A stretch of DNA of 64,000 nucleotides, taken from contig JAJDDB010000003.1 of NCBI GenBank assembly GCA_029260575.1, positions 62,001-126,000 of the forward strand, read 5' to 3'. The position numbers and the translations under genes are program-made. Positions 7,646-16,871 of the stretch are shown piece after piece. The DNA comes from Phycisphaerales bacterium. GTDB lineage: Bacteria > Planctomycetota > Phycisphaerae > Phycisphaerales > SM1A02. How positions within the stretch are numbered: the first letter of the stretch is position 1; each line of letters begins with the position of its first letter. The notes under the pieces are model-generated. The model did no database searches. It saw only the letters and a program-made list of their open reading frames with translations, and had not been told where the DNA came from.

Positions 7646-8260
7646 ATGAATCTCACGCCGAAGCAACTGAAGATCCTCAAACTGATACGCGAATCACGCA
7701 TCACGCGCGGCTATTCCCCGACGATGCAGGAACTCGCAGACGAACTCGGCATCAGCAAGGTCACGGTGTTCGAGCACGTCGAAGCGCTCATCAAAAAAGG
7801 CGCGCTGCATCGCGAACCCAACAAAGCCCGCTCTTTGTCAATTGCGGATAATGCACTCATTCCCGACGAGACGCGTTCGCTGACTTTCCCTCTGGTTGGC
7901 AAGATTGCGGCCGGCTATCCCATTCAGCGCTTCGAGCAGTCAGACGAGTTGGACCTGGAAAGCGTATTCGGTCCACGTGTTGGCCAGAAGGCGGGAACCT
8001 TTGCGCTTCGTGTCGATGGTGATTCCATGCGCGATGAAGGTATTCTCGACAGCGATTACGTGATCGTAGAGCGCCGCGAAACAGCACGCAACGGCGAACG
8101 TGTTGTAGCGCTACTTCCCAATGGCGAAACAACGCTCAAGACCTTCTACAAAGAAGGCGGACAGATTCGACTGCAGCCGGCCAATCCGAACTTTGATCCG
8201 ATTATTGTAAAAAGCTGCACGATCCAAGGTGTCGTTATCGGAGTTATGCGACGATACTGA
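7646..8260 (+). CDS. lexA: LexA-type SOS repressor
   Basis: A 204-residue LexA-type repressor of the DNA-damage response. Residues 1-65 form the winged helix (LTPKQLKILKLIRESRITRG, TMQELADELGISKVTVFEHV). The C-terminal part is an S24 self-cleaving protease: the Ala-Gly cleavage site lies in GKIAAGYPIQ, the nucleophile Ser in GDSMRDEGI, and the general-base Lys in GETTLKTFYKEG. All elements are intact and the length is normal. ATG 7646 has GGAG about 9 bases upstream. Family knowledge: RecA filaments trigger self-cleavage, which derepresses repair genes. It probably represses itself, and the palindrome at 7619 is a candidate site. No other SOS gene is adjacent. Bases 8261-8508 downstream show no gene. 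Confidence 0.93.
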   Translation: MNLTPKQLKILKLIRESRITRGYSPTMQELADELGISKVTVFEHVEALIKKGALHREPNKARSLSIADNALIPDETRSLTFPLVGKIAAGYPIQRFEQSDELDLESVFGPRVGQKAGTFALRVDGDSMRDEGILDSDYVIVERRETARNGERVVALLPNGETTLKTFYKEGGQIRLQPANPNFDPIIVKSCTIQGVVIGVMRRY

Positions 8261-8508
8261 GTTCGATCAGACGACGATCCGTTGTGTTAAACGTACCGTG
8301 CGATCACTTGCGCAAAGTGATTGCTCTTGCGTGTCGGTTATGACTTCCGTGAGAGCGAAGTCGTGTTCAGTCTGACTGTCGGAGCTTGATAAGCAGTACG
8401 ACAAGTCCGACCAGCACGAGTCCACCGACGATGTAAATTCAAGTTGGCATAACGATTTCGCATTGGGTGCTCTCAAAGCCCGCACACGAACGGCAACCGG
8501 TTCCACGA

Positions 8509-9675
8509 TCAGTTTGACTTTCGCTGCCCGCGAAGTTCAACACCGACATGATTGCGTTTGAGTTGGCCGCGCATCTCCAGCATCGTCAGTTCCGCCATAA
8601 GACTGCTTATTGCAATGCCGCATCGCCGTGCCAGTTCATCGATTGGAATCGCTTTTCCTGCATCTTGCAGTGAGTCTACGATAATTTGCTGCACGTCAGA
8701 CGCTTGCGGTGCATCAACGCGCCCATCGGCATTTTGTGCGCCTCGTCCTGATGCTTCGATGGCGCCACGAACCAAGTGACCTGCGGATTCCAGTTGATGC
8801 AGCACATCCGTCGGCGAGGTTACGAGACCGGCCCACCCCTCGCGAATTGCCCCGAGACATCCGGTTGACGCTGGCGAGTCGACTCGGCCGGGAAGGGCCA
8901 TGACCTCGCGGCCATGCTGCTCGGCGGCAAGACGAGCGGTGATCAACGCACCACTGCGCTGCGCCGCCTCCACCACAAGCACGCCGACACTTAATCCGGA
9001 GATAACTCGATTGCGACGAGGAAAATGCTCGGCGCGAGGTTCTGCGGACATCGGAAACTCGCTCAGCAACACACTGCCAGCGTTTACGATCTGTTCGAAG
9101 AGCTCGCGATGTTCCGGAGGATAGCTGCGACTCAGTCCGCAGCCCATGACTGCGATCGTTCGTCCGCCTGCCCGAAGTGCGCCCCGATGGGCTTCGCCAT
9201 CGATGCCAAGCGCACCACCGGACACAATTGTGTATCCGCATTGCCCGAGCAATGATGCAAACCGGGCAGCTTGTTCGCGACCGTACGAGGTGCAGCGTCG
9301 AGATCCGACCACGCCAACCGCTGCGTTGTCTTCGTCAGAAAGTGCGCCCCGAATCCACAGTGCAACTGGCGGATCTGGTATCGACGATAGAAGTGATGGA
9401 TAATCTGCATCGCCCGTTATGATCAACGAAGCACCACACTCATGCATCATGTCGAGTTCGTGTTGCGGGTCACTCTCATCGATCGAATGGCGCAACGCGG
9501 CAGCAGTTTTGTTCGCGATTCCGTCAATCAAAGTGAACTCACGAACACTCGCACCAACAATGCGGTCGTCGGTGTCGAAATGGTTCCGAAGCTTTCGAAG
9601 TGTTGCCGGCCCGATGCCTGACGCAAGTAGTACACGTAACGTCGAATCGGAGATCTTGTCAGGTGTCTGCGGCAC
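8509..9675 (-). CDS. dprA: DNA processing protein DprA
   Basis: A 388-residue DprA, which loads RecA on incoming single-stranded DNA during natural transformation. An N-terminal helix-hairpin-helix-like region (ASGIGPATLRKLRNHF) precedes the Rossmann-fold core with VGVVGSRRCTSYGREQA, IVSGGALGIDGEAHRGAL and FPRRNRVISGLSVGVLVVEA. A winged-helix DprA C-terminal domain (IPIDELARRCGIAISSLMAE) ends the protein. All family motifs are present. The start is GTG 9675, with GGAGG six bases upstream. No other competence genes are in the window; planctomycetes often carry dprA without known competence. The neighbour upstream, ending at 9821, is unrelated. Confidence 0.95.
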   Translation of the reverse strand: MPQTPDKISDSTLRVLLASGIGPATLRKLRNHFDTDDRIVGASVREFTLIDGIANKTAAALRHSIDESDPQHELDMMHECGASLIITGDADYPSLLSSIPDPPVALWIRGALSDEDNAAVGVVGSRRCTSYGREQAARFASLLGQCGYTIVSGGALGIDGEAHRGALRAGGRTIAVMGCGLSRSYPPEHRELFEQIVNAGSVLLSEFPMSAEPRAEHFPRRNRVISGLSVGVLVVEAAQRSGALITARLAAEQHGREVMALPGRVDSPASTGCLGAIREGWAGLVTSPTDVLHQLESAGHLVRGAIEASGRGAQNADGRVDAPQASDVQQIIVDSLQDAGKAIPIDELARRCGIAISSLMAELTMLEMRGQLKRNHVGVELRGQRKSN

Positions 9676-9820
9676 TTCGTCCCTCCGAGCTGTTCTCGCA
9701 AGGGTAAAGCAATTTCGGCAGAAGGTGTACCGCAGACATCTGGGAAACCGCGCTTACATCCGACAAGAGCCGCCCTCAACCGAGTCGCCGCGTCCGCAAC
9801 TACATACCTGAACAAAGTAC

Positions 9821-11029
9821 TCAAGCATCTTCGTCTTCGTCTTCGTTCTCGTCGTCGTCATCAACGAAGAGATCGTCATCGTCCTCATCCTCGTCTAGCT
9901 CTTCTTCATCATCTTCGTATTCCTCATCATCTTCTTCACCCTCTTCATCTTCTTCATCGGCGTCGTCTACTTCTACTTCGTCGTCATCACCTTCGGCTTC
10001 GTCAGCGTCTTCCCACTCTTCATCATCATCTTCCAATTCATCCTCGTCTTCTTCCCACTCCTCGTCATCCTCCTCTTCTTCGTCTTCATCACTCTCAGCG
10101 ATCATCTCCGCATTGTCGTCTTCAGCATCAAGTTCTCCTTCGCATGGGACAATTTCCTCAACGTCAACCGCACAGCAAGATTCCCTCTCGACTGCAACGA
10201 CATCATCATCGTCGTCTGATAGTTCAACAGCCGCAGCATCCAGCAACAATTCATCGTTTGCTCTCTGCCAATCAAGTTCACCAACATCTACAGCATCAAG
10301 ATCAGTGTTTGCCTGCGACCTGCTCGGGATCGCAGCAACCGCTTTCGATGCACACACGAAATCCATTTCAGACTCGACCATGCCTTGCACAGATTGTTGA
10401 TTCACTCTTGACTGCGGATTGTTGTCTCGGTTGCTATTTGAATCAAGACTCAAACTTGTCATCACATTGCGAGTGCGTTTGCGCGATGCTGGACCTGCCC
10501 CGGTGCTCTGATGCAATTGTGCATCGTCATCTTCGGCGCAAATTGATGGTGATACGCTTGACGGCCCCAGAACCAATCCGATGAAGACCGCAAGCGCACC
10601 CGACGCCAACATCCACAGTTGCCCCCGTCCGGTGCTGAGTCGGCTGAGCATTGACTGCGGCGCTAGGTTTGCAGTCGGCTTATCGTATTGAACACCCGAG
10701 TCGATCCAGTCAGTCACAGCAGTGCTGAAACTGCTTGCAAGTACAACCGGGCGGTCGCCGGCCGGACGTTGGTTGAGCTGCGCGCTTGCCAAACGAACGA
10801 GCAGTTCGTCGGGTAGATGCTCCCATTGGCCAAGGAAGCTGTCATAGGCGGCCAATCTGTCGCGGCAATACAACTCTTTTGCCTGCAAGCCTTCAAGCTG
10901 GCTTTCGAGCATCGCCAAGTCGCTGCGGGCAGGAAGAATCGTGGCTGCTGCGATCAGTGTCAGACCTGACAGGAGGTAGAGCCATCCCAGGTCCCATCGA
11001 AACAGAGGTTGGAGCTGACGCTGACTCAT
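9821..11029 (-). CDS. Two-helix membrane protein with a long acidic tail
   Basis: A 402-residue protein of unknown function. The first helix is about residues 16-34 (LYLLSGLTLIAAATILPA), followed by a short coiled-coil-like stretch (LAMLESQLEGLQAKELYCRD). A second helix lies near 138-155 (LWMLASGALAVFIGLVLG). The last 100 or so residues are almost only Asp and Glu with scattered Trp, Tyr and Val (for example EDEEEEDDEEWEEDEDELED). The topology before the tail vaguely recalls FtsB/DivIC-type proteins, but no family was recognised. The frame extends to 11437, but that part lies opposite the PilZ gene. ATG 11029 is preferred because the hydrophobic helix follows it directly. The tail may bind cations or basic proteins. 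Confidence 0.7.
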   Translation of the reverse strand: MSQRQLQPLFRWDLGWLYLLSGLTLIAAATILPARSDLAMLESQLEGLQAKELYCRDRLAAYDSFLGQWEHLPDELLVRLASAQLNQRPAGDRPVVLASSFSTAVTDWIDSGVQYDKPTANLAPQSMLSRLSTGRGQLWMLASGALAVFIGLVLGPSSVSPSICAEDDDAQLHQSTGAGPASRKRTRNVMTSLSLDSNSNRDNNPQSRVNQQSVQGMVESEMDFVCASKAVAAIPSRSQANTDLDAVDVGELDWQRANDELLLDAAAVELSDDDDDVVAVERESCCAVDVEEIVPCEGELDAEDDNAEMIAESDEDEEEEDDEEWEEDEDELEDDDEEWEDADEAEGDDDEVEVDDADEEDEEGEEDDEEYEDDEEELDEDEDDDDLFVDDDDENEDEDEDA

Positions 11030-11165
11030 GGCTGCGTTATCGGCGAAGCAGTCCCGTCCAGCTTGAAAGTGCCAGCCTCGCCAGACCTCGCAGACGTTCC
11101 TGCCGAAAGATTCAGTCGCCCGATCAGTTGATCTCGGACAGTTTCGGGCCGATTCTTTCGATGCC

Positions 11166-11522
11166 ATGACCTTCAATCCCCAACAGGGCAAGACCATAGA
11201 CAGCCGCGCAAGTGCAGGCAGCACTCGTCGGCGAACCGGTCGTATGGAAATCGAGTCGGTGGTCTCCAATCTCGGGGCGGTATTGAACCTTTCCAGCGGC
11301 GGGATGCAGATCCTGTGCAGTCGTACGCCGAAGGAGCCATTCACCGTCGAGCTGCGCGGCTGTGAGACCAATCTCAAGCTGCGAGGCGAAATCGCGTGGA
11401 TCCGGCGGGTCGGGTTCTTCAAAAAGATTGTGGGCATTCACTTCGTCGACCTGAAAGCCGAGCAGATTTCGCAGCTCACGTCATTGGCGATGACCAATAC
11501 GGTCCGTCGGCGCATTGCCTGA
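11166..11522 (+). CDS. PilZ-domain protein
   Basis: A 118-residue single-domain protein. It carries the two c-di-GMP contact motifs of PilZ: an Arg-rich RxxxR segment (TRRRTGRM, residues about 20-27) and NLSSGGMQI, the (D/N)xSxxG motif. GEIAWIRRVGFFKKIVGIHF continues the beta barrel. Family members bind c-di-GMP and act as switches for motility, polysaccharide synthesis or other outputs. No output domain is attached, so it must act through a partner. It is divergent from the acidic-tailed membrane protein gene, 136 bases apart, and convergent with the TetR gene, 5 bases apart. Confidence 0.85.
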   Translation: MTFNPQQGKTIDSRASAGSTRRRTGRMEIESVVSNLGAVLNLSSGGMQILCSRTPKEPFTVELRGCETNLKLRGEIAWIRRVGFFKKIVGIHFVDLKAEQISQLTSLAMTNTVRRRIA

Positions 11523-11527
11523 ATGCC

Positions 11528-12130
11528 TTATGACATCACACGTTGTATTTGATCGGTGAAAAGAGCCCGGCTGGGCAGCCCGAGATTGAGGCGCATCGGT
11601 TGCCAGAGACGCGCCCAACACATCGCGTCCAGCAACGCTGCAGTTTGAAACGCGTCAACATCGTCTTTGCGCTCAAGCAGTGTGCCAAGCTCGCGCAAAT
11701 AGCTGCTCAACATTTTACACATACTGCCCGGTGCATCAATTTCATCTGGCAGGAATGATGACATGCGCAGGCAAAACCGAGCCCGCCGTGCGTCGGGTGC
11801 CGCCTGGTCGTAGTAGCACTCAATGACGGTTTCAAGGCGTTGCGCGCTAGAAGCCTTGTTCATCCCGTCCTGTGACATCGTCTCCAACATCTCTGCGTGA
11901 ATCCGACTCCATAGCGTCAGTAGGAATTCATCCTTGCTCTTGAAGTGAAGATAGAAAACGCCCTTGGCGACATCTGCTGCTTCAGTGATATCGAGTACTG
12001 AAACCAGTCCAATCGGCTGCCGCTCAAACGCCGAGAGCGCTGCGTCAATGAGTGCTGCTCGAGTGGCCTCAGCCTTTCGCTGACGCCGGCCGCTTCGCGG
12101 CTGTGTTGGCGGTGAATTCTCAATTCGCAA
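11528..12130 (-). CDS. TetR-family transcriptional regulator
   Basis: A 200-residue TetR repressor. The N-terminal helix-turn-helix is clear: RRQRKAEATRAALIDAALSA, then DITEAADVAKGVFYLHFKSK, with the diagnostic YxHFxxKDE element. The C-terminal half is the variable ligand-binding and dimer domain, so the ligand cannot be read. The start is a TTG at 12130, with AGGG 7 bases upstream; no ATG is available in frame. It is divergent from a methyltransferase gene, and a near-perfect palindrome lies between them at 12164. The usual arrangement would be repression of itself and of the neighbour. Confidence 0.9.
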   Translation of the reverse strand: MRIENSPPTQPRSGRRQRKAEATRAALIDAALSAFERQPIGLVSVLDITEAADVAKGVFYLHFKSKDEFLLTLWSRIHAEMLETMSQDGMNKASSAQRLETVIECYYDQAAPDARRARFCLRMSSFLPDEIDAPGSMCKMLSSYLRELGTLLERKDDVDAFQTAALLDAMCWARLWQPMRLNLGLPSRALFTDQIQRVMS

Positions 12131-12163
12131 CGCTATGCCCTATAATGCATCGCTTGACCATAT

Positions 12164-12179
12164 ATGACCTATAAGTCAT
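12164..12179. promoter_or_regulatory. Candidate TetR operator
   Basis: ATGACCTATAAGTCAT is a 16-base inverted repeat with 14 of 16 symmetric positions. A further TGACC half-site lies at 12155-12159, 10 bases before the TGACC of the palindrome. The site lies between the divergent TetR gene (start 12130) and the methyltransferase gene (start 12245), where a TetR dimer could block both promoters. Confidence 0.5.
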
Positions 12180-12244
12180 GATACTGAGTTCGATCGATTT
12201 ATCCTAACGAAAGTGCATTCAACGCCCCACGGAGGTCTCTGCAA

Positions 12245-13141
12245 GTGACGATGTCACCCGAATTATCGATACCGGCAAATAGCAAGAAAACGCCCCAGAA
12301 TCGCGTCGCAGAGGAATTCGACATTCGATTTCCCGCCTTGGAGGACCCCTCTCAGGATCAGGAGACATTTGAAGCTACGATCGATGGCAAGCGACAGCGT
12401 CTGCGTATTCACGATTACGACGTTACATACACCATCCCCGGTCTGTATGAAGCGCTTGTCTATGACACGCTGCGATGTTCCTCGCCCCAGCGTGTCACTG
12501 AACTGCTCCGTACCGTCCTTGTCGACTGGCCCGACGATATGCTGAAAATGCGAGTCCTCGATCTGGGAGCAGGCAACGGCATCGTCGCTGAAGAATTGCG
12601 AAAGACAGGCGCACCATATGTCGTCGGTCTCGATCTTCTGCCGCAAGCAGCCATAGCTGCCCAGCGTGATCGCCCCGGAGATTACGATGACTACATCGTC
12701 GCGGATCTGACGGAAATGTCCGATCTGCAACGCACGCAATTGCAGTCGCACAAATTCAATGCACTGGTCACTGTTGCTGCACTTGGATTTGGTGACATCC
12801 CGCCTCGCGCGTTCGCTCATGCAGCAAACCTGATCGCTGACGACGGCTGGCTGGCTATGACAATCAAGGAAGATTTCCTGCATCCATCGGAAGATGACAG
12901 CGGATTCGCAAGACTTCTTCAACTAATGATTCGTGACCGCGTTATCGAGATGGAAGCACATCTGCGCTATTGCCATCGAATATCAGTCACCGGCGAGCGA
13001 CTGTTCTACGTGGCGACAGTTGCGCGCAAACTCGCAGACATTCCCGAATCGATGATACGCCAGGCGGAAGCAATCTCGCATACTGTTGAAACCTCGATAG
13101 AAGCTGCTGGTCATGTTGCGACCATACTTGCGTCCGACTAA
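12245..13141 (+). CDS. SAM-dependent methyltransferase
   Basis: A 298-residue class I methyltransferase. The SAM-binding motif I is MRVLDLGAGNGIVAEEL (residues about 100-116), followed by the acidic end of strand 2 in YVVGLDLLPQAA and motif II-like DDYIVADLTEM. The C-terminal part (WLAMTIKEDFLH) resembles small-molecule methyltransferases. The substrate is unknown. About 95 residues precede the fold and have no recognised domain. GTG 12245 is 9 bases from GGAGG (12231-12235); ATG 12251 is 15 bases away, so GTG is preferred. Regulation by the divergent TetR is likely. Its stop overlaps the end of the convergent OpuC-like permease gene by 4 bases. Confidence 0.85.
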   Translation: MTMSPELSIPANSKKTPQNRVAEEFDIRFPALEDPSQDQETFEATIDGKRQRLRIHDYDVTYTIPGLYEALVYDTLRCSSPQRVTELLRTVLVDWPDDMLKMRVLDLGAGNGIVAEELRKTGAPYVVGLDLLPQAAIAAQRDRPGDYDDYIVADLTEMSDLQRTQLQSHKFNALVTVAALGFGDIPPRAFAHAANLIADDGWLAMTIKEDFLHPSEDDSGFARLLQLMIRDRVIEMEAHLRYCHRISVTGERLFYVATVARKLADIPESMIRQAEAISHTVETSIEAAGHVATILASD

Positions 13142-14757
13142 TGCTCGTGCTCGGCGTTGTTGTCAAGTTGCTCGCGCAGCCACCGCGCGGCCTGGGAAAC
13201 GGTCTGCGCATCGTCATCCCGATCGACAAGATGATTGGCCTGCCGCATCAACGCAACATCTATCGCGCCGATGAGCGGCTCCAATGCGCGCACAACGACT
13301 TCATTGTCCGCCACGGTCGGCCCAAGCAAGACAACGGCGTCATACGGCGGAATCACGCTGCGCGTGTCTTGTAATACAACCAAATCAAACGCGGCAATTC
13401 TGCCATCGCTTGAAAACGCGGATATGACATCAACCTGCCCTGTTGCGACAGCCTGATACATGATCGATGAATCGAAGCTCGTCTGGGAAGCAAAGTCCAG
13501 GCCGTATGCACTGCGTATCTGTTTCCACTCCGGACGGCCGAAGAATTCGTAGTCACCGCCAATCGACATGTTACCTGCGTGTGCTGCCAGATCATCCATT
13601 GACTCTACGCCCAGCGCTTCTGCGTGTTCGCGGCGCATCGCTAGAGCATACGCATTCTCGAACCCAAGCGATCCGAGACAGCGCACACCCCGCGAATCTG
13701 CAAGCCAGCCGGTTAACTGCGCCAGCACACTCCAGCGTGAATCAAATTCGGTGCGCTGCATGGCATTTGCCCAGATCGTCCCCGAGTAATCGACATACAC
13801 ATCAATGTCGCCGTTGGATAGCGCTTCAAAGACGATGATCGAACCAAGACTTTCAGTTCGCTCAGTGGCGAATCCGGTTGCCTCAAGCTCATCACTGATC
13901 AACGCAGAGAGAATGTACTGTTCGGTGAATGTTTTAGCGCCAACACGAATCGGTCGATCAATCGAATCATCCGCTTTATCAGACGACGTCGAGCCGGCTG
14001 CCGCAACTCGATTGGCACTCTCAATTGCCTGAACAATGGTCGGCGACGCCAGCCCGCCAACAACGATGACCGCAAGGGACGCACCACACACAATTCCGAT
14101 TGGTCGTCTGCGTTGTTCGACAGCTCGCTGCAGCCCGCCGATCAGCAGATCCAGCACAAGAGCCAGTCCCGCTGCTGCAACGACGCCGAACATCACCATA
14201 GTCCAGTTGCGAGTCTGTAAACCGGCAAAGATGTAGTTGCCAAGACATGATTGTCCAATTGGCGTGGCAAGTGTTGCGATGCCGACCGTCCAGACTGTGG
14301 CCGTTCGTATTCCTGCAATAATCACCGGCGCAGCCAATGGCATCTGTACCTGCCACATCATCTGCCAGTCAGTCATTCCGACGCCGCGCGCGGCTTCGGT
14401 CATTGCGCTGTCAACGCCGAGGATTCCGGTCACGGTATTGCGCAGAATCGGAAGAATGCTGTACAGCGTCAGTGCGATGATTGCGGGATAGAACCCGAAC
14501 GCACGGATGCCGATCCCAAATCCACCAGTCTTGTCAATGAGCGGAACCATGAGCGCCAACAGCGCCAATGCGGGTGCCGTTTGTATCACGCCGGCAACTG
14601 TCAACACCGGATATCGAGCCTTTTGGTGACGCACAAGAAAGATCGCAAGCGGAATGCTGATCAAAACACCCAGGCAAAGTGCAACTACGGTCAATCGCAG
14701 ATGATTCGACAGGAAGTCCGGCAATTCCATAAACCGTTCACGCACATTGTCACTCAT
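13138..14757 (-). CDS. OpuC/ProWX-like permease fused to its substrate-binding protein
   Basis: A 539-residue membrane protein of a compatible-solute (betaine, choline or carnitine type) ABC importer. Residues 1 to about 220 are the permease with six or so helices (LRLTVVALCLGVLISIPLAI, and the EAA-like loop AARGVGMTDWQMMWQVQMPL). Residues about 255-539 are an OpuAC/ProX-type binding domain (IRVGAKTFTEQYILSALISD, GDIDVYVDYSGTIWANAM). Such fusions are known in this family, so the binding domain faces the outside tethered to the permease. The start ATG 14757 overlaps the stop of the ATPase gene by 8 bases, showing translational coupling. The exact solute cannot be read from the sequence. Confidence 0.92.
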   Translation of the reverse strand: MSDNVRERFMELPDFLSNHLRLTVVALCLGVLISIPLAIFLVRHQKARYPVLTVAGVIQTAPALALLALMVPLIDKTGGFGIGIRAFGFYPAIIALTLYSILPILRNTVTGILGVDSAMTEAARGVGMTDWQMMWQVQMPLAAPVIIAGIRTATVWTVGIATLATPIGQSCLGNYIFAGLQTRNWTMVMFGVVAAAGLALVLDLLIGGLQRAVEQRRRPIGIVCGASLAVIVVGGLASPTIVQAIESANRVAAAGSTSSDKADDSIDRPIRVGAKTFTEQYILSALISDELEATGFATERTESLGSIIVFEALSNGDIDVYVDYSGTIWANAMQRTEFDSRWSVLAQLTGWLADSRGVRCLGSLGFENAYALAMRREHAEALGVESMDDLAAHAGNMSIGGDYEFFGRPEWKQIRSAYGLDFASQTSFDSSIMYQAVATGQVDVISAFSSDGRIAAFDLVVLQDTRSVIPPYDAVVLLGPTVADNEVVVRALEPLIGAIDVALMRQANHLVDRDDDAQTVSQAARWLREQLDNNAEHEH

Positions 14758-15535
14758 GTTCAGCCCCCGCAGCATTCTTGAGCAAGTCTTCAATGGCATC
14801 TGCCTGGCGGCGCGGCATGTCCATGAGATTGCGAACGTATTCGTGCGATGGATTCGTCAGCAATTCATGCGGCGATTCACATGCGACAATCCTTCCACGC
14901 TGCATGACAGCAATACGATCGGCCAGCAGCAATGCTTCGGTCATGTCATGGGTGACCAATACACTCGTCAGCTCAAGCGCATTGTGAATCCTTCTGTATT
15001 CAACTTGAAGTTTGTCGCGCGTCAGCGGATCGAGCGCGCCGAATGGCTCGTCCATAAGCATGATGCCCGGACGACCGGCTAGCGCTCGCGCGACGCCCAC
15101 CCGCTGCTGCTGTCCACCGGAGAGCTCTCCTGGCTGTCGCTCGCGAAATTCAGCAGGATCAAGATGCACCATCTGAAGCAGGTCATCCACACGCTGATCA
15201 ACAGCAGGCTTCTTCCATCCAAGCAGTTGTGGAACGATCGCGATGTTTTCACCAACAGACAAGTGCGGGAACAGACCGATTTGCTGGAATACGTAGCCAA
15301 CACTTCTCCGAAGAGTCGTCGGCGACTGATTCTGCACGTCCACATCGTCGATCAGAATCCGACCAGCAGCCGGCTCGATCAGCCGATTGATCATCTTCAG
15401 CGTCGAGGTCTTGCCGCAGCCGGATTCGCCGAGCAGTACGATGAGCTCGCCGCGTTCGATAACGAGGTCAACATCCTCGACAGCAACAGTCCGACCGCCG
15501 TTGAACGTCTTGTAAATATGTTCGAGACGAATCAC
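14750..15535 (-). CDS. OpuCA/ProV-like ABC transporter ATPase
   Basis: A 261-residue ATPase of the same importer. Walker A is LLGESGCGKTSTLKMI, the Q-loop is YVFQQIGLFPHL, the signature is LSGGQQQRVGVARAL, Walker B is IMLMDEPFGALDP and the switch His is in VLVTHDMTEAL. It is shorter than classic ProV proteins because no C-terminal CBS domains are present. It is the first gene of a two-gene operon and overlaps the permease-binding protein fusion. ATG 15535 starts a normal ABC N-terminus. Import of an osmoprotectant is the probable job. Confidence 0.93.
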   Translation of the reverse strand: MIRLEHIYKTFNGGRTVAVEDVDLVIERGELIVLLGESGCGKTSTLKMINRLIEPAAGRILIDDVDVQNQSPTTLRRSVGYVFQQIGLFPHLSVGENIAIVPQLLGWKKPAVDQRVDDLLQMVHLDPAEFRERQPGELSGGQQQRVGVARALAGRPGIMLMDEPFGALDPLTRDKLQVEYRRIHNALELTSVLVTHDMTEALLLADRIAVMQRGRIVACESPHELLTNPSHEYVRNLMDMPRRQADAIEDLLKNAAGAEHE

Positions 15536-15603
15536 AGAATCACCGACTGCGACTATAACACATCGTCGATGTCACTCATCGTTGCGTAACGTCTCACGCT
15601 ACG

Positions 15604-16848
15604 ATGCGCCGCATGGCAGAGTCCGCTACATCTCGGGAATGCTCGACGCCGCTTGCTCCGATATTGGTGTTGACGTTCTGTGCCTCGCTAGGCACAGGGA
15701 TGTTGTGGAACGGTATTCCATTTATCACGGAGAAAGACTACGCATTTGGCGAGGCTCGAAACCTCCTGCTGTATCTGTGCGTGGGCACCGTGTACATCGC
15801 CAGTGCGCTCACGGCCGGCGTCGTGCAGCGCAGCCTGGATCGATGGTGGTCACCGCGAACGATTCTCGCCGTTGTGCTCTGTGCGCAGGCTTTGATCTGC
15901 CTCTTGCCTGCAGTTGCACGCGGCGAGTGGGTTATCTGGACGATTACCGTCGTTTTCAGCGCGACATCGGCGCTGCTGTGGCCAATCGTTGAAAGTTACC
16001 TGAGTGCGGGGAGACACGGCAACGCCATGCGCACGGCCATGGGATGGTGGAATGTTGCGTGGATGGGTGCTGTTGCTGTTCCGCTGTGGCTGATGGCGCC
16101 GCTCATGAACACCTCTCCACGATGGGCCATCGTCGGCCTCGGTGTTTTTCTGCTTCTCGCAGCATGTGCTCTGCGTTGGTTTCGCACCCACCCCGCTGTT
16201 CACAACGTTGAATTGTCACAGCAGCACACAACCGATGAATATCCGCATTTGCTGCGATCCGCCCGCATTACTCTTGCGCTCAGTTATGTCTTGCTGGCTG
16301 CGCTGTCGCCCCTACTGCCGTTTCTTCTCAGCCGCCTCGAGATTCTCGACACATGGCAGACGCCATCGGCTGCGACGTGGATGCTGGCGCGCGTTGCTGT
16401 CGTTGCGGTGATGTGGAAGATCACATTCTGGCACGGACGCTGGGGCACGCTGTTGCTTGGCGGTGCTGTATTGATCTTGGGCTTCATCCTGATAATCACG
16501 GCGCACACTCTGCCAGTGCTGTTGCTTGGCCTGACACTATTAGGCGGTGCGATGGGAATCGTGTACTACGCTGCGTTGTATTACGCCATGAGTGTTGGTG
16601 CAGCTGCTGTTGATGCCGGTGGACGACACGAAGCGCTGATCGGGTTGGGATATGCGATGGGGCCGGCCGCCGGACTTGCCGCGCTGTTTCTTAGTCATGA
16701 TGGCAGTGCGGCAGTTCTTGAAATATCCTTTCACCCGCTCCTTATCGTGTTCATCTGTGTCCTGACCATTCTTGGCGCTCTTCTGGCCGCAATGCCGTAT
16801 CGAAAAGCGCGACTTCGCCGACGGTCTGCGGACATTACACAACGATGA
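15604..16848 (+). CDS. MFS transporter
   Basis: A 414-residue integral membrane protein with about twelve hydrophobic segments (for example TILAVVLCAQALICLLPAVA and LLLGGAVLILGFILIITAHT). The layout is two bundles of six helices around a polar loop near residue 200, as in the major facilitator superfamily. No substrate-specific motif was recognised; some MFS members of this type are drug or sugar-phosphate exporters. ATG 15604 and ATG 15613 are both possible starts. It is divergent from the OpuC-like operon, 68 bases apart. Confidence 0.85.
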   Translation: MRRMAESATSRECSTPLAPILVLTFCASLGTGMLWNGIPFITEKDYAFGEARNLLLYLCVGTVYIASALTAGVVQRSLDRWWSPRTILAVVLCAQALICLLPAVARGEWVIWTITVVFSATSALLWPIVESYLSAGRHGNAMRTAMGWWNVAWMGAVAVPLWLMAPLMNTSPRWAIVGLGVFLLLAACALRWFRTHPAVHNVELSQQHTTDEYPHLLRSARITLALSYVLLAALSPLLPFLLSRLEILDTWQTPSAATWMLARVAVVAVMWKITFWHGRWGTLLLGGAVLILGFILIITAHTLPVLLLGLTLLGGAMGIVYYAALYYAMSVGAAAVDAGGRHEALIGLGYAMGPAAGLAALFLSHDGSAAVLEISFHPLLIVFICVLTILGALLAAMPYRKARLRRRSADITQR

Positions 16849-16871
16849 ATTATCCGCGGCTGTCCAATAGA

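Noticed and set aside
9837-10130. A microsatellite or CRISPR-like array in the TCATCATC-rich stretch
   Set aside because: It is codon-level repetition of Asp and Glu in the acidic tail, with no spacer-repeat structure.
10113-10584. Plus-strand Ser/Gln-rich frames opposite the acidic tail
   Set aside because: They are the complement of Asp/Glu codons (TC-rich), without start signals.
11030-11437. N-terminal extension of the acidic-tailed protein
   Set aside because: The extension is Arg/Pro-rich, lies opposite the PilZ gene, and precedes a good ATG directly before the first membrane helix.
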